Positions 42,375 to 52,022 of a stretch of DNA of 64,000 nucleotides are shown piece after piece; the stretch's first letter is position 1; every line of letters begins with the position of its first letter. The DNA is from Mucilaginibacter pineti (lineage in GTDB: Bacteria; Bacteroidota; Bacteroidia; Sphingobacteriales; Sphingobacteriaceae). The stretch lies in NCBI RefSeq assembly GCF_900101875.1, contig NZ_FNAI01000018.1:1-64000 (forward strand), in the 5' to 3' direction. Below the pieces are notes generated by a model. The model was not told the origin of the DNA and did not search any database. It was given only the letters and a program-made list of their open reading frames with translations. A program made the position numbers and the translations under genes.

Positions 42375-43514
42375 TTATAACCTGACCTCTCTTAGTTTCT
42401 TATTATCGCGCAGCAAAAGGGGATGCCCGTCTTTAAGCTTGGCTTTAATGCGCTTGACCTTTTTGGTAAAAAGCCCTTTGGCCGCGTTTACCCCGGCCCC
42501 GGCGAGCTGCGCACTCATCGACGGGTCAAAGCTCATAAACTCCATTCCTTGTACACCACCGGCCGCGCCGTCTTTAACCGCATCGCCGGTAACGGCTTCC
42601 GGCACGCAAATTCCTTCCAGGCCGTCCGTCATGTCAAACACGGTCAGGTCTACCGGCAGGATCATCGTACCCATACGGATGATCTTGATATTCATGGTCA
42701 GCCGCTGGTTATACAATTCACCACTGCCATAGATCAATTGTCCTTTAGGGATCAGTTGGCCATTGATCGTTACCGTATCGAGGAGCTTCAGGCGTACGAC
42801 CGTGCCCTGCGTGATCTTTTGTTTGCCGTCGATCACGGCAGGTATAGCCTTAAAGCGTTTGTTTTCCAGTTCCTTAGCCTGCGGGTCGGTTTTTTCCGTT
42901 ACCCGGTCAGGATGCTGAATGTCCATGATCTTTTCAAGCAGGCCATTCATTTGCTTGAGTTCAGGATCTTCCGCCTTTTCCTGGGTTATCTGTTGCGATT
43001 TGCTGACCGCATCGTTAGTGTTGACAGAAGCGGCAGTACTGGTTTTGACTGGTTGCACAGGTTTGTTAATAGCCGTTTGCAATTGCGCCAGTTTCTGATA
43101 GACCTGCGCTTCATTGGCGCCCTGCGTATTACCGCCTGTCAATTTGGACGGTTGAATAGCGGCGCTATTCCGCCATGCAGGTTGTGCATTAGCAGAAAGC
43201 TGAAGACCGGCAGCGGAATCAGCAGCATGGTGGTAATAAGGATCACTTTTCATTTGTTCCTTTAGCTTCACCGAATCCGCAGCCGCTTTATCATAATAAC
43301 TGAGCTTGTTTAAGTCCTTGCCGCCTTTCAGCACGGCATCCGGCAGGTTCATGTTTAAACCTTTTGCGGTGTCGGCCTTGGCCTCAGCCGGGTTAACCTT
43401 ACCGCCGCCCAATGCCCAAAAGAACATCGTTAAAAAGGGCAATACGAGTAAGGGCAGCGCCAGCAATACTTTTCGCTGGCGAAGCATCTTTGAGGATAAT
43501 GTTTTCTTTTCCAT
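42375..43514 (-). CDS. traM: TraM conjugative transposon protein (VirB10-like)
   Basis: A 379-residue protein with a basic N-terminal tail, one membrane helix (about 16-34: L-L-A-L-P-L-L-V-L-P-F-L-T-M-F-F), an Ala/Gln-rich periplasmic linker and a C-terminal beta domain (from about 235: G-T-V-V-R-L-K-L-L-D-T-V-T-I-N-G, I-P-K-G-Q-L-I-Y-G-S-G), as in VirB10-type proteins. It bridges the inner membrane and the outer-membrane pore of the transfer channel. Confidence 0.85.
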   Translation of the reverse strand: MEKKTLSSKMLRQRKVLLALPLLVLPFLTMFFWALGGGKVNPAEAKADTAKGLNMNLPDAVLKGGKDLNKLSYYDKAAADSVKLKEQMKSDPYYHHAADSAAGLQLSANAQPAWRNSAAIQPSKLTGGNTQGANEAQVYQKLAQLQTAINKPVQPVKTSTAASVNTNDAVSKSQQITQEKAEDPELKQMNGLLEKIMDIQHPDRVTEKTDPQAKELENKRFKAIPAVIDGKQKITQGTVVRLKLLDTVTINGQLIPKGQLIYGSGELYNQRLTMNIKIIRMGTMILPVDLTVFDMTDGLEGICVPEAVTGDAVKDGAAGGVQGMEFMSFDPSMSAQLAGAGVNAAKGLFTKKVKRIKAKLKDGHPLLLRDNKKLREVRL

Positions 43515-43531
43515 AATTTTGATTTTTTATT

Positions 43532-44149
43532 TTAGTGATTGACCGTTTTTAAATCCTTATTTTCAAGCGTATTCCAGCGTTCTATGAGGAAGCCATGCGG
43601 GTTATTGTCGCTGCGGGACACATTCCGCAGGTCGCCCTCCGTCACCAGGCTTCGGGTAACGGTACTGGTCGTCCGGATAATGCTTTGAGTAGCGTAGCAA
43701 CGAAAATGATAGGGATAGCTCCGCAGGTCTACCGATACGCTGTCCACCCCAATCTGCTGGCTGATGTTCCCGGAGATGATATTGGCGTAATAGCCGTTTT
43801 CTGAGAGGTTATCGTATTCTCGTTTTGCCGAGCCATCCGCGAGATAAAGCGCTTTAGTTACATTGGCCTGTATGACTTTATCATCCGGTGCCAGCGTAAA
43901 AAATAGCTGGTGAAAGGTCTTGACATGATCCCTGGCCTCCACCGCTACGTTATCCTTACGGTCGGCGGCATAGGCTTCCAGCACTTTGCCGTTGTAAAGC
44001 ACATAAAGCCTGCTTTGGATCGTGGCGATCAAAGCCTTGTTCTGATATTCGATATAGCATATCGCTATAAAATAACCCACCGTCAGCACGATGACCAAAC
44101 CGCGCAAATGCTGAAAAGCGGTTTCTATATTTCGCATTTTTTTAAACAT
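43532..44149 (-). CDS. traK: TraK conjugative transposon protein (VirB8-like)
   Basis: A 205-residue protein with a short cytoplasmic N-terminus, one membrane helix (about 16-32) and a VirB8-like periplasmic domain (F-H-Q-L-F-F-T-L-A-P, A-L-Y-L-A-D-G-S-A, I-E-R-W). It forms part of the inner-membrane complex with TraM and TraJ. Confidence 0.85.
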   Translation of the reverse strand: MFKKMRNIETAFQHLRGLVIVLTVGYFIAICYIEYQNKALIATIQSRLYVLYNGKVLEAYAADRKDNVAVEARDHVKTFHQLFFTLAPDDKVIQANVTKALYLADGSAKREYDNLSENGYYANIISGNISQQIGVDSVSVDLRSYPYHFRCYATQSIIRTTSTVTRSLVTEGDLRNVSRSDNNPHGFLIERWNTLENKDLKTVNH

Positions 44150-44224
44150 AATTCCCTCCTGATCCCTTCCACTTTTGCGGAATACTTTTATAAATTGTTG
44201 ATTAATTCAATGACCTAATGCACG

Positions 44225-45367
44225 TCAAGACTTAGGGGGTGAACCGGACAGTTTACTTTGGTTAGCTGTGTTACCGCCATTGTTACCCGTGTTATTTTGT
44301 TGCGGGGGCTGGCTTTGCGTGTTACTTTTAGAAAAGCTCTGCATGATTGCGCCGCTGGCATAGGACATGGCCATAGAACCGAGGGCGCTCGTCTTGGCGA
44401 ACAGCGCATGGCCGCCCACATTCATGATATAGTTGGCGATGCTCGGCACGGTGAAATACCCGACGATACCGATCAGAAGAAAGATCAGGTAAGCCGTGTT
44501 ACTGTTTCCGAACTCGTTTCCCGGCAGGTTACCGCTTTGCGCCGCCGCGATCATATTCTCCTGTATCTTGGCGATGATCGCCCCGAAAATATTGGCGATA
44601 GGCAGCCACATAAAAACGTTGACATAGCGGGCCACCCATTGCTTCAGGGTATGCTGAAAGCCGTCGAAAATGCTGAGGCCAAAGCAGAGCGGGCCGAGAA
44701 TAGCCAGCACGATCAGCTTAAACGTGCGTATGGTATCGAGGCAGAGCGCCGCCGCCTGGAACAATACGTTCAGCACTTCAGCGATGAACTTGCGCGCCCA
44801 ATTCTTAATGCTCCAGCCCGAAAAGGCATCGGATATAGGATTGGTGTTCGTCGCGTTGGCTCCCGAATTATCCGGGTGACTGTACTGGTACCACTTGTCG
44901 GGGTCGGAATTGGTGGACGATGGTTCCTGCCCTTCAGTTGTGCTTTGTGGTTTGTCGGCCAGCATTCGCGCAATGGCCTGGTTAGAATTAGTGACCATGC
45001 CCTGCGTAGCGGTAACCACCGGCTGTAACAGGCCGTTAATCAGGCCCAGCACCAGCGGGAAGAACGCAATACAAAACCCGATAGCAAAAGGGCGCAGCAA
45101 CGGATAAATATCGACCGGCTCCGCCGCCGCGATATGTTTCCATATCCTGGCACTGATGTACCACAATGCCGCAAACCCGGCGATACCCCTGGCCACGCCG
45201 ATCATCCCGCTGCAAAGCGGCATCATCTGGTTGTACAGGTTTTCCAATATACCCTGCAAACTATGCAGATCATCCGCGATGCCGGTATCCTGCGCATGGG
45301 ACAGCAAGGGCAAAAGCGTGGCTAATGCTGCGAGTACCGCAGCCTTTGAAATGCTCTTTTTCATCAT
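44225..45367 (-). CDS. traJ: TraJ conjugative transposon protein (VirB6-like)
   Basis: A 380-residue protein with a signal-like N-terminus (A-A-V-L-A-A-L-A-T-L-L-P-L-L-S-H-A) and at least five membrane segments, with the conserved I-A-G-F-A-A-L-W-Y-I and L-L-R-P-F-A-I-G-F-C. The C-terminal tail is Gln/Asn-rich. It is the polytopic core of the transfer machine. Confidence 0.85.
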   Translation of the reverse strand: MMKKSISKAAVLAALATLLPLLSHAQDTGIADDLHSLQGILENLYNQMMPLCSGMIGVARGIAGFAALWYISARIWKHIAAAEPVDIYPLLRPFAIGFCIAFFPLVLGLINGLLQPVVTATQGMVTNSNQAIARMLADKPQSTTEGQEPSSTNSDPDKWYQYSHPDNSGANATNTNPISDAFSGWSIKNWARKFIAEVLNVLFQAAALCLDTIRTFKLIVLAILGPLCFGLSIFDGFQHTLKQWVARYVNVFMWLPIANIFGAIIAKIQENMIAAAQSGNLPGNEFGNSNTAYLIFLLIGIVGYFTVPSIANYIMNVGGHALFAKTSALGSMAMSYASGAIMQSFSKSNTQSQPPQQNNTGNNGGNTANQSKLSGSPPKS

Positions 45368-45371
45368 TAAA

Positions 45372-46025
45372 TCAGTTGATGCCGTATAAATTTTTGAGTG
45401 TTTGCCGGTCGTTGGTTTCTTTTGACCTTTGCAATGCCGTCCGGTACGCCTGGTCGTTAAAGCGCCTTAAAAAACTTAACTGGCTGTGGCTGTCGGTATA
45501 GATGCGGTCAATCGCGGCAAGCCGTTCGGCATCGCTCATCCGCATCTGGTTATCGGTCATCACCATTGCCAGGTCATCAAGATTTTTAAGACTGGCGCTG
45601 ATCAGATGATTATATACATCCATCATATAGCCGACCTCGTCCGGGTTAAAATGCTTATCCTGCCGGAAGGCAAAAGAAGCCGACTTATATTCGCTGATGA
45701 GCGAAGCCTGATCGCTGATAATGTCGGTGGCTCTCGGATATTTCCGCACGGTCGGACTAACGACCATCAGCCCGTCGAGAAAGGCCTCATGCAGACTGAA
45801 ATTGCCCTGTGATACGTCCTTTACCGAATTGTAACCCTTGCTCAACACCTCATAGCCCTGGTACATCTGCTGTAAAATGCTTTTCAGTCCCGCCAGTTTC
45901 TGATAATCCAGCGTCAGTTGCTGAATACAATCCGCGATGGACTGTGCCCGGCTGCGCACCGGCACCAGCATGGTCAGCGCGAGTATGATAACCATGCCTT
46001 TTACTAATCTTTTCATCCCTTTCAC
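45372..46025 (-). CDS. TraI-like secreted conjugation protein (paralogue 1)
   Basis: A 217-residue protein with a signal peptide (I-I-L-A-L-T-M-L-V-P-V-R-S-R-A) and an all-helical mature part ending in L-K-N-L-Y-G-I-N. It resembles the periplasmic TraI-type proteins that precede TraJ in Bacteroidetes conjugative elements. Two paralogues follow upstream with the same end motif. Confidence 0.7.
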   Translation of the reverse strand: MKGMKRLVKGMVIILALTMLVPVRSRAQSIADCIQQLTLDYQKLAGLKSILQQMYQGYEVLSKGYNSVKDVSQGNFSLHEAFLDGLMVVSPTVRKYPRATDIISDQASLISEYKSASFAFRQDKHFNPDEVGYMMDVYNHLISASLKNLDDLAMVMTDNQMRMSDAERLAAIDRIYTDSHSQLSFLRRFNDQAYRTALQRSKETNDRQTLKNLYGIN

Positions 46026-46047
46026 CTTTATCCTTTCTGCTTTTAGC

Positions 46048-46701
46048 TTATTGTACGCCGTATAATTTTTTTAGCTGTTCCTTTTCCTGTATGGCCTGCT
46101 GCCTGCCCAAGGCGAGCTTCCTGCATTTACCTGTAAAATCCCCGGCAAAGGCATATTTATCTTTCACGCTGGCATATAGGCGATCCAGCCTGTCCAGTCT
46201 TTGCTGGTCGGTCAGCTGCATTTTACCGGGCGTCAGTACCAGGGTTAGCTCATCTACATCCTTTTTATCTTCTTTTAAAAGGTTATCATACACACTTTGC
46301 AGGTAGGCCAGTTCGTTCGTCTGCAATAATTTTTGCTGTTGCTGCCAGCTGATCTCTGCGGTAAAGCGGCTGATGAGCTGCTGTTGCAAATCAAGAATGG
46401 CTTTACCGTTGGGGTCGTTTGACACCACGGGGTTGACCTGCTCCAATGAATTGAAATAGGCGCTATGTAAACCGAACATACCGTTTTTCAGGTCCTGCGC
46501 CGTATTCAGCCCTTTTTGCGCAATGCCATAACCTTTTGTTAATGCCTGCTCGTAGATTTGCAGGTCTGCGATCTGTTCTGCCATGATCTTTTCCTTGTTG
46601 GATTGCTGACTGAAGAAACCGGCTAAAAATTGCGCTTTCACCTGCGTCAAAGCGAGGCCGGTGAAAAGAAAGGATAACGCGATTATTTTTATATGTTTCA
46701 T
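46048..46701 (-). CDS. TraI-like secreted conjugation protein (paralogue 2)
   Basis: A 217-residue paralogue with a signal peptide (A-L-S-F-L-F-T-G-L-A-L-T-Q-V-K-A), Y-G-I-A-Q-K-G-L-N-T-A-Q-D-L-K-N-G and the closing L-K-K-L-Y-G-V. Identity to paralogue 1 is low by eye, but the helix pattern and ending match. Confidence 0.7.
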   Translation of the reverse strand: MKHIKIIALSFLFTGLALTQVKAQFLAGFFSQQSNKEKIMAEQIADLQIYEQALTKGYGIAQKGLNTAQDLKNGMFGLHSAYFNSLEQVNPVVSNDPNGKAILDLQQQLISRFTAEISWQQQQKLLQTNELAYLQSVYDNLLKEDKKDVDELTLVLTPGKMQLTDQQRLDRLDRLYASVKDKYAFAGDFTGKCRKLALGRQQAIQEKEQLKKLYGVQ

Positions 46702-46745
46702 TATTTTTAAGTTTAGAAATGCCTTTTGCCTTTTCAGCTTTTACC

Positions 46746-47426
46746 TTAATTAAGTCCGTACAGCTGTTTCACTGACAGCCTGTCCTGCTCGTCTTTCGCG
46801 CGGGCAAGGCTTACCGTGACGTTTTGCTGGTTAAACTGCCGCAGGTGATCGAGGTTGGTCTGCATACCTGCGGACGCTTTATGTATCCGCAGCATTCTTT
46901 CCGCATCATCCATTTGTGTGCTGAAGGAATTAACCGCCAGCAGCACTTCATTCAGGTTGCGCAGGCTTTCCTGCAGAATGCCGTCATAGATATTGCCCAT
47001 GTAGCTGATCTCCTCTGCTGAAAAATGCTGATCCCGGTGAAAGAGCGCGCTGGCGTTCTGATATTCGCCGAGCAACTGTTTTTGCTGGCTGATGATATTT
47101 TTTACTTCATCATAATCGGAGATAATGGCTTTGACCTGCGCCAGCTCCTGGTAGTATTGCTGGTACAGATTCCTTTCCTTGTTCAGCCAGCCCGATATAT
47201 CGTTCAGGCTGTTGAGGTGCAGGTTGTTTTCCAAAGCCTGTTCCGCATTTTGCAGGGCGATGGTCTGGTTTTGCAGTTGCTGCACTTTCAGGTCGAGCGC
47301 CGTAATGACTTTTTTTATGGCCGAAGTGAACAGCCCTACAATGGGTATCTGCGCCTGGGCTTTTTGCTGTAGGACGAGTAAAGCACAAAGGCTTACGGAT
47401 ATCATCATGATCTTTTTCATAGCCAT
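46746..47426 (-). CDS. TraI-like secreted conjugation protein (paralogue 3)
   Basis: A 226-residue third paralogue: signal peptide (C-A-L-L-V-L-Q-Q-K-A-Q-A), long helices rich in Gln and Leu, and the ending V-K-Q-L-Y-G-L-N. Three copies in a row point to an expanded module, possibly assembling as a hetero-oligomer. Confidence 0.7.
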   Translation of the reverse strand: MAMKKIMMISVSLCALLVLQQKAQAQIPIVGLFTSAIKKVITALDLKVQQLQNQTIALQNAEQALENNLHLNSLNDISGWLNKERNLYQQYYQELAQVKAIISDYDEVKNIISQQKQLLGEYQNASALFHRDQHFSAEEISYMGNIYDGILQESLRNLNEVLLAVNSFSTQMDDAERMLRIHKASAGMQTNLDHLRQFNQQNVTVSLARAKDEQDRLSVKQLYGLN

Positions 47427-47812
47427 TAGATTTGGGTGTAGTGTTCCAGGATACGTTCATCCGCATCGTTATATATTTCCAGGCAAACTGACCGGTGCAA
47501 AGGATTAAACATCAGGTAGCAGGTGCCACGGCCCAGCGCGGTGAGATGACCGTTAAAATGCCAGCCATAGCTCGCCAGCCAGTTTTCCTCACGGCTGTAG
47601 ACGCCGCCATTGTAAAAGACCTGCGTGATCCGGAACAGGCTGCCATACGAACTAATGCCTAAAATCACCTTGCAAGGGCCGCCTTTTTCGTCAGCGTACT
47701 CACGCACATAAAGTTTCTTCATCGCCGCCAGGCTGTCCGCATGGTCACCCCAGTATTGTAAAACCGCACCAAGCGCCGCCCGCAGACGGCTGTATAAACT
47801 TTTCCTTTTCAT
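47426..47812 (-). CDS. Hypothetical protein in the tra operon
   Basis: A 128-residue protein with a possible weak N-terminal amphipathic helix (R-L-R-A-A-L-G-A-V-L-Q-Y-W-G) and beta-strand pattern in the centre. It overlaps the start of paralogue 3 and is 19 bp from the TraG stop. No family is recognised. Confidence 0.6.
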   Translation of the reverse strand: MKRKSLYSRLRAALGAVLQYWGDHADSLAAMKKLYVREYADEKGGPCKVILGISSYGSLFRITQVFYNGGVYSREENWLASYGWHFNGHLTALGRGTCYLMFNPLHRSVCLEIYNDADERILEHYTQI

Positions 47813-47831
47813 CTTTTCCTCCTCTTTATAG

Positions 47832-50282
47832 TTATTTAATCTTTTGTCTTTCCTTCACCAGCATTTCAATGCCTTTTTCCATGCTGCCATATTTATCCGC
47901 AAATCCACGCACCTGCACCCGTTCGGTTCCTTCAGTCGTATAGGCATAATATTCCTGCGGGCACAGTTCGTTCTTATATACTTTCATCACCTGGCCGCCG
48001 ATGTCGATATAGATCTCCCGGTTATCTTTATTGACCGAGAGCAGGATCGTTTTGCCTTTTTCACTCATGCCTAATACGTCCTGAAGTTTTTCGATCTTGC
48101 CCTGGAATTTCCGCATGTCCATCAGTACCTTGATGTCGGCATTATTGATAATGGCGTCCTTGATGATCGGTGAGCTGATCAGGTCATCGAGTTCCTGTGT
48201 AATGACGATAGGAATGCCGTTAAACTTCCGGATCGTTTTAAAAGCGTATTTCAGAAATTCGGCCATGCCGGATTTGGCAATCGCTTTCCAGGCCTCGTCA
48301 ATCGTCAGTACCTTTCTCACGCCTTTCAGCTTGCGCATTTTGCTGATGAACAGCTCCATAATGATGAGAGTCACCACGGGGAACAGGATGGGATGATCCT
48401 TAATGTTATCTAATTCTATAACAATAAAGGGCTGATCTAACAAGTCCAGGTTTTCGCTGCCATTGAGCAGGTAATCAAATTCCCCGCCCTCGTAGTAAGG
48501 CCGCAGTACGTACAGAAAATTATTTACGTTAAAGTCGCTGTCTTTTACCCGCTGGCCTTTCAGCACTTCCACATAATACGTTTCAAGGTATTCGTAAAAG
48601 GTATTGAAGCAGGGGAACAGGCTTTTGTCTTTCGCCAGGTGCAGGTAATACCCTTGTATAGCATTGGAAAGAGCCACGTATTCGGAGCGGTTAAAACCTT
48701 CGTTCTCCTGTTTCCACAAGGCAGTTAAAAGCGCCTTTAAACTCTCCTTTTTTTCCGTGTCCAGGATTTCGCCCGCCTTGATATAAAAAGGGTTGAAGCG
48801 GATCGGGTTATCTTCGGTATAAGTGAAATAATACCCGCCTACCAGTTCGCACAGGCCGAGATAGCTGCCGCCAATATCTACCGTTACGCAGTGCGCGCCC
48901 TGGTCGAACAGGGAACGCAGGATATGGTTAACGGTCATGGACTTGCCGCCTCCCGATGTGCCGCAAACCAGCATCCCCATATTGGATGCGATGCCCTCCC
49001 TGCGCGGCGCATCGAAAAGGTCAACATAGACCGGCCTCCCTGAGCGGTCGCAAAAGCGGATACCCTCGTCGGGTTGCGCGCTTTTATAATTGCTTTCCAG
49101 GTTCAGGAAGCAGCAGGCCTGTTCCGCGAACGTATCGAAGGTGTCGTTGACCGGGAAGTCCGCCGCGTTTCCGGGGATCCCCGCCCACCATATTTGGGCG
49201 GCTCCCGTTGTTTCGGGTTTGGCGGCGGCATCCATACCCGCCAGCGCCGAGGCGACCTGATTTTTCATGTCCTTCAGTTCTTCAGGATTATCAGACCAGA
49301 TCATCACATTGAAATGCGCTTTGACAGGCAGCCGTTGCTGGCTGATGGCCTCGTTTAAAAAGGCGTTCGTCGCATCCAGCGAAATGGCGTTTTCCCGAGA
49401 ATACACCGACAGGGATTGCAGGCGCAGCCGCTTTTTTTCCAGTTGCTTGAGCGTGGCCTGCGCATCGCCCACCAGGATGAACTGGTTATAAACATGGTTG
49501 CAGGGCAAGAGCAGGCCGAGCGAGGCGGCGAAACTGACCGGGAACTTAGTTTTGTCCGTAGAATAAGCATCATAAGTGATCCGCGAACCGCACATGCCCG
49601 GCAGGTTTTCCGCATCGCCCAGCGTATAAAGCGCCGCCTGCTGATCGCCGATCTGAATGCCGTCCTGTAAGGCGATATCCTTATATAAAAAATGGTCTTC
49701 CCGTTCAGACAGGTAGCAGTACCGCTCGATCAGCCCGGTTTTACGCGCCTGGCTTTGCAGCGCACCCGCAGTTTGCCGGGTTAACCGAATCAGGCGGCTG
49801 TCTTCCAATAATCTTTTGAACTGGCTGGCCATGTCCACAAATTCACGTAGCGCCTGCGGCTTCAAGGTTTCCTCGGGCACCAGGGTAGGGCGAAGCAGGT
49901 TGGAAAACATGGAGCTGCTCAATTTCCGCCCGCTGCCCTTTTTGGTCAGCATGATATAGCAGTCATGCTGCATATAAGGCCTGCCGGAAAAATAACGCTC
50001 ACTGCTTTCGCTCAAAAAACTGCCTTCTGTTTTCTTTTGCCCGGCACCGTAAAGCTGGCGGGTAAACCAGTCCTGTTTATGCAGCACGCTGTCTTTGGGC
50101 AGCAACCTGATCGCCTTGACCCAGGCTTGGTGTAAATTCTCATAATCCTCGTCCGAGAGCGTAAACACCTCCGGCAATTCGGCCTTAAACACGATGGTCA
50201 CATCGCCCTGTTTCGACAGGATGCAGTCATGCTCCACACCCATAACGGGTAAAATATCCTTCAACTCTCTTTCCATCTGCAC
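47832..50282 (-). CDS. traG: TraG conjugative transposon ATPase (VirB4-like)
   Basis: An 816-residue ATPase that powers the transfer channel. The Walker A motif is G-T-S-G-G-G-K-S (about 435), Walker B is in V-L-T-I-D-E-A-W-K, and the C-terminal RecA-like domain has V-I-T-Q-E-L-D-D-L and I-L-L-S-V-N-K. The N-terminal half is the VirB4 family domain. Intact by motif and length. Confidence 0.9.
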   Translation of the reverse strand: MQMERELKDILPVMGVEHDCILSKQGDVTIVFKAELPEVFTLSDEDYENLHQAWVKAIRLLPKDSVLHKQDWFTRQLYGAGQKKTEGSFLSESSERYFSGRPYMQHDCYIMLTKKGSGRKLSSSMFSNLLRPTLVPEETLKPQALREFVDMASQFKRLLEDSRLIRLTRQTAGALQSQARKTGLIERYCYLSEREDHFLYKDIALQDGIQIGDQQAALYTLGDAENLPGMCGSRITYDAYSTDKTKFPVSFAASLGLLLPCNHVYNQFILVGDAQATLKQLEKKRLRLQSLSVYSRENAISLDATNAFLNEAISQQRLPVKAHFNVMIWSDNPEELKDMKNQVASALAGMDAAAKPETTGAAQIWWAGIPGNAADFPVNDTFDTFAEQACCFLNLESNYKSAQPDEGIRFCDRSGRPVYVDLFDAPRREGIASNMGMLVCGTSGGGKSMTVNHILRSLFDQGAHCVTVDIGGSYLGLCELVGGYYFTYTEDNPIRFNPFYIKAGEILDTEKKESLKALLTALWKQENEGFNRSEYVALSNAIQGYYLHLAKDKSLFPCFNTFYEYLETYYVEVLKGQRVKDSDFNVNNFLYVLRPYYEGGEFDYLLNGSENLDLLDQPFIVIELDNIKDHPILFPVVTLIIMELFISKMRKLKGVRKVLTIDEAWKAIAKSGMAEFLKYAFKTIRKFNGIPIVITQELDDLISSPIIKDAIINNADIKVLMDMRKFQGKIEKLQDVLGMSEKGKTILLSVNKDNREIYIDIGGQVMKVYKNELCPQEYYAYTTEGTERVQVRGFADKYGSMEKGIEMLVKERQKIK

Positions 50283-50328
50283 TGATCTTTTTCACGTTAT
50301 TGTTTGGTAATTCGCCCCTGATGCCGCT

Positions 50329-51132
50329 TTAGAAATGCGGCCAGTGCGGGGGCCTGATGCGCCGGGCGATTTCCGCATGTTCTTTTTGCAGTTGTTCCCT
50401 GTTCTGCCGGATCAAAGCGGGCAGGCCTGTATCCGCCAGTGGGATGACCGCCGCCTGGAGGTCTTTTTTGGGCGGGTAACGGCGCAACAGGTCGTTCTCA
50501 TCAACACCATAGCGGCGGGCGGTAGCCACCGGGTCAAGCCCGAGTTCATTGGGCAGCCTGATCTGTATTATGCTTTCCGGAAATTCCGTCAGCTTAGGAT
50601 CGATGCTGACCACCTGTTTCATGGCCGGGTGGTAAAAAGCCTGGTAGTATTCCCCGTCAGTTGTGAGTTCAAAACTTTTCAGGCTGATCACCGGAAAGAA
50701 ATACTTGGTATGGCGCAGTTCCTGCAGCCGCAGGTCGATGGTAAATTCTTCACCGGCGATATTAATACGCGGCAGCACACCGTTTTGGCGTTCCTTTAGC
50801 CAATCCTGGTCAACGATCACCTCGAAGTCGGTTTTGCCCTTCAACCGGTTTTCGGGAATGCCATATCTGACGGACATACCTTCCGGATCGAGTTCGGTCA
50901 GCGGCGGAATATCAATTACTTTGACCCTGCTTTGATCGATCAGGTCCTCTGCAGAACATTTCTCATCCGGGTCGTATAATAAGCGGTAAAATGTCCCGTG
51001 ATCTTGCATGTTATTGATAAATGATATTTCGTTATCCTGATCGTTGGTCTGCCGTAAAACCTGTTTGTGTACATCTACCAGGAAGCTGGTGCCCTCGATG
51101 GTGAAAATCGGCACCTGCCTTAGCTTGTTCAT
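50329..51132 (-). CDS. Hypothetical soluble protein of the tra operon
   Basis: A 267-residue protein with beta-rich repeats: V-P-I-F-T-I-E-G-T-S-F-L-V-D and later L-P-R-I-N-I-A-G-E-E-F-T-I-D-L-R, suggesting two related halves of about 120 residues. It overlaps TraF's stop. It occurs beside TraG in Sphingobacteriaceae elements; function is unknown. Confidence 0.65.
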   Translation of the reverse strand: MNKLRQVPIFTIEGTSFLVDVHKQVLRQTNDQDNEISFINNMQDHGTFYRLLYDPDEKCSAEDLIDQSRVKVIDIPPLTELDPEGMSVRYGIPENRLKGKTDFEVIVDQDWLKERQNGVLPRINIAGEEFTIDLRLQELRHTKYFFPVISLKSFELTTDGEYYQAFYHPAMKQVVSIDPKLTEFPESIIQIRLPNELGLDPVATARRYGVDENDLLRRYPPKKDLQAAVIPLADTGLPALIRQNREQLQKEHAEIARRIRPPHWPHF

Positions 51133-51461
51133 TTCTTTTCCTCCTTATCTTTTGTTTGAAATAATCTCCGGCTGTAGGATTTCAGCACTTTTGGCACCTG
51201 CTTTTTGGCCATTGCTTTCATCAAGCCGTGTTCACCGTGCTTTTTGCTCATCACAAATATTTTGATGCTCATGTAGGTTCCGGACGAACCGATCACGGCC
51301 ATGCAGATGACCGTTCCGGCACCGGCGATATACAGGATGGCGAACACGACCATCAGGATGATCACCATGCCACCGAAGTACCAAATATATTGCGCCCGCA
51401 ATCCCTGGAACTCGATGCTTTTGTTAATGCCTTTGTTAATATGATAAATACTGTTGCTCAT
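51129..51461 (-). CDS. traF: TraF conjugative transposon protein (DUF4133)
   Basis: A 110-residue membrane protein with two closely spaced hydrophobic segments (W-Y-F-G-G-M-V-I-I-L-M-V-V-F-A and T-V-I-C-M-A-V-I-G-S). The start at 51461 (M-S-N-S-I-Y-H-I-N-K-G-I-N-K-S-I) gives the family N-terminus; the open frame to 51584 is upstream read-through. VirB3-like inner-membrane part of the channel. Confidence 0.85.
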   Translation of the reverse strand: MSNSIYHINKGINKSIEFQGLRAQYIWYFGGMVIILMVVFAILYIAGAGTVICMAVIGSSGTYMSIKIFVMSKKHGEHGLMKAMAKKQVPKVLKSYSRRLFQTKDKEEKK

Positions 51462-51654
51462 GTTGTTATGGTTATATTCTTGACCCTTGTTTATGACCGA
51501 TGCGTTTAGCGGGCATGGTTTCAACCGATCTGACCGACGCGCCGTTGGCCCTGGCCAGTTGCGGTTTGCCCGCTTTTGGTTCATCCTGTTTTCAGGGCAC
51601 TAATTGTCGCCTCTTAAGATGATGCCGACACCTCAGGCGCAGCTTCATTGGCAT

Positions 51655-51987
51655 GGGCGACCGACAGTCCGTCTGCCTTAGTTGCTTCTCCTTTATCGTT
51701 ACGGCGATCTGCCTACCAGACTCCTGAGTTCAATTTTCAATTGCTGTATTGCGCGGTCTTTTTCAAATGGCTTATTCAGCAGGTTTTCAAGTTAGGGAAT
51801 GCTCTCATTCAGTCCGGCCAAATTCTTTTGGTGTTTCTCCAGCAAGCCCTATACCTTATCGCCAAAGCCGGAATATGTTTGCAGAATGGCGGCATCCGCA
51901 TCGCTAAGTAGATTCTTCCTGATATTCCAGGGCAATTTTAATTGCCGGTATATTATCCCTTAATTTCTGAAACAGATTGTGAGCCAT
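51655..51987 (-). pseudogene. Remnant of a conjugative-element DNA methylase/helicase
   Basis: From the ATG at 51987 the minus strand reads M-A-H-N-L-F-Q-K-L-R-D-N-I-P-A-I-K-I-A-L-E-Y, the start typical of the very large methylase/SNF2-helicase proteins of Bacteroidetes elements. A stop follows 27 codons in. Shifted by one base, A-A-I-L-Q-T-Y-S-G-F-G-D-K continues the family sequence, then E-N-L-L-N-K-P-F-E-K-D-R. Several stops and a big internal deletion make it a relic within the tra operon. Confidence 0.55.
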
Positions 51988-52022
51988 GATTCCGCACTTT
52001 TCTTTTCACTCTTGCTCTTTTG

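Noticed and set aside
42423-43265. Long plus-strand frame opposite TraM
   Set aside because: Antisense to TraM and not like any protein; GC-rich shadow.
51462-51584. Longer TraF start
   Set aside because: The extra 41 residues are unlike DUF4133 proteins; the family N-terminus begins at 51461.
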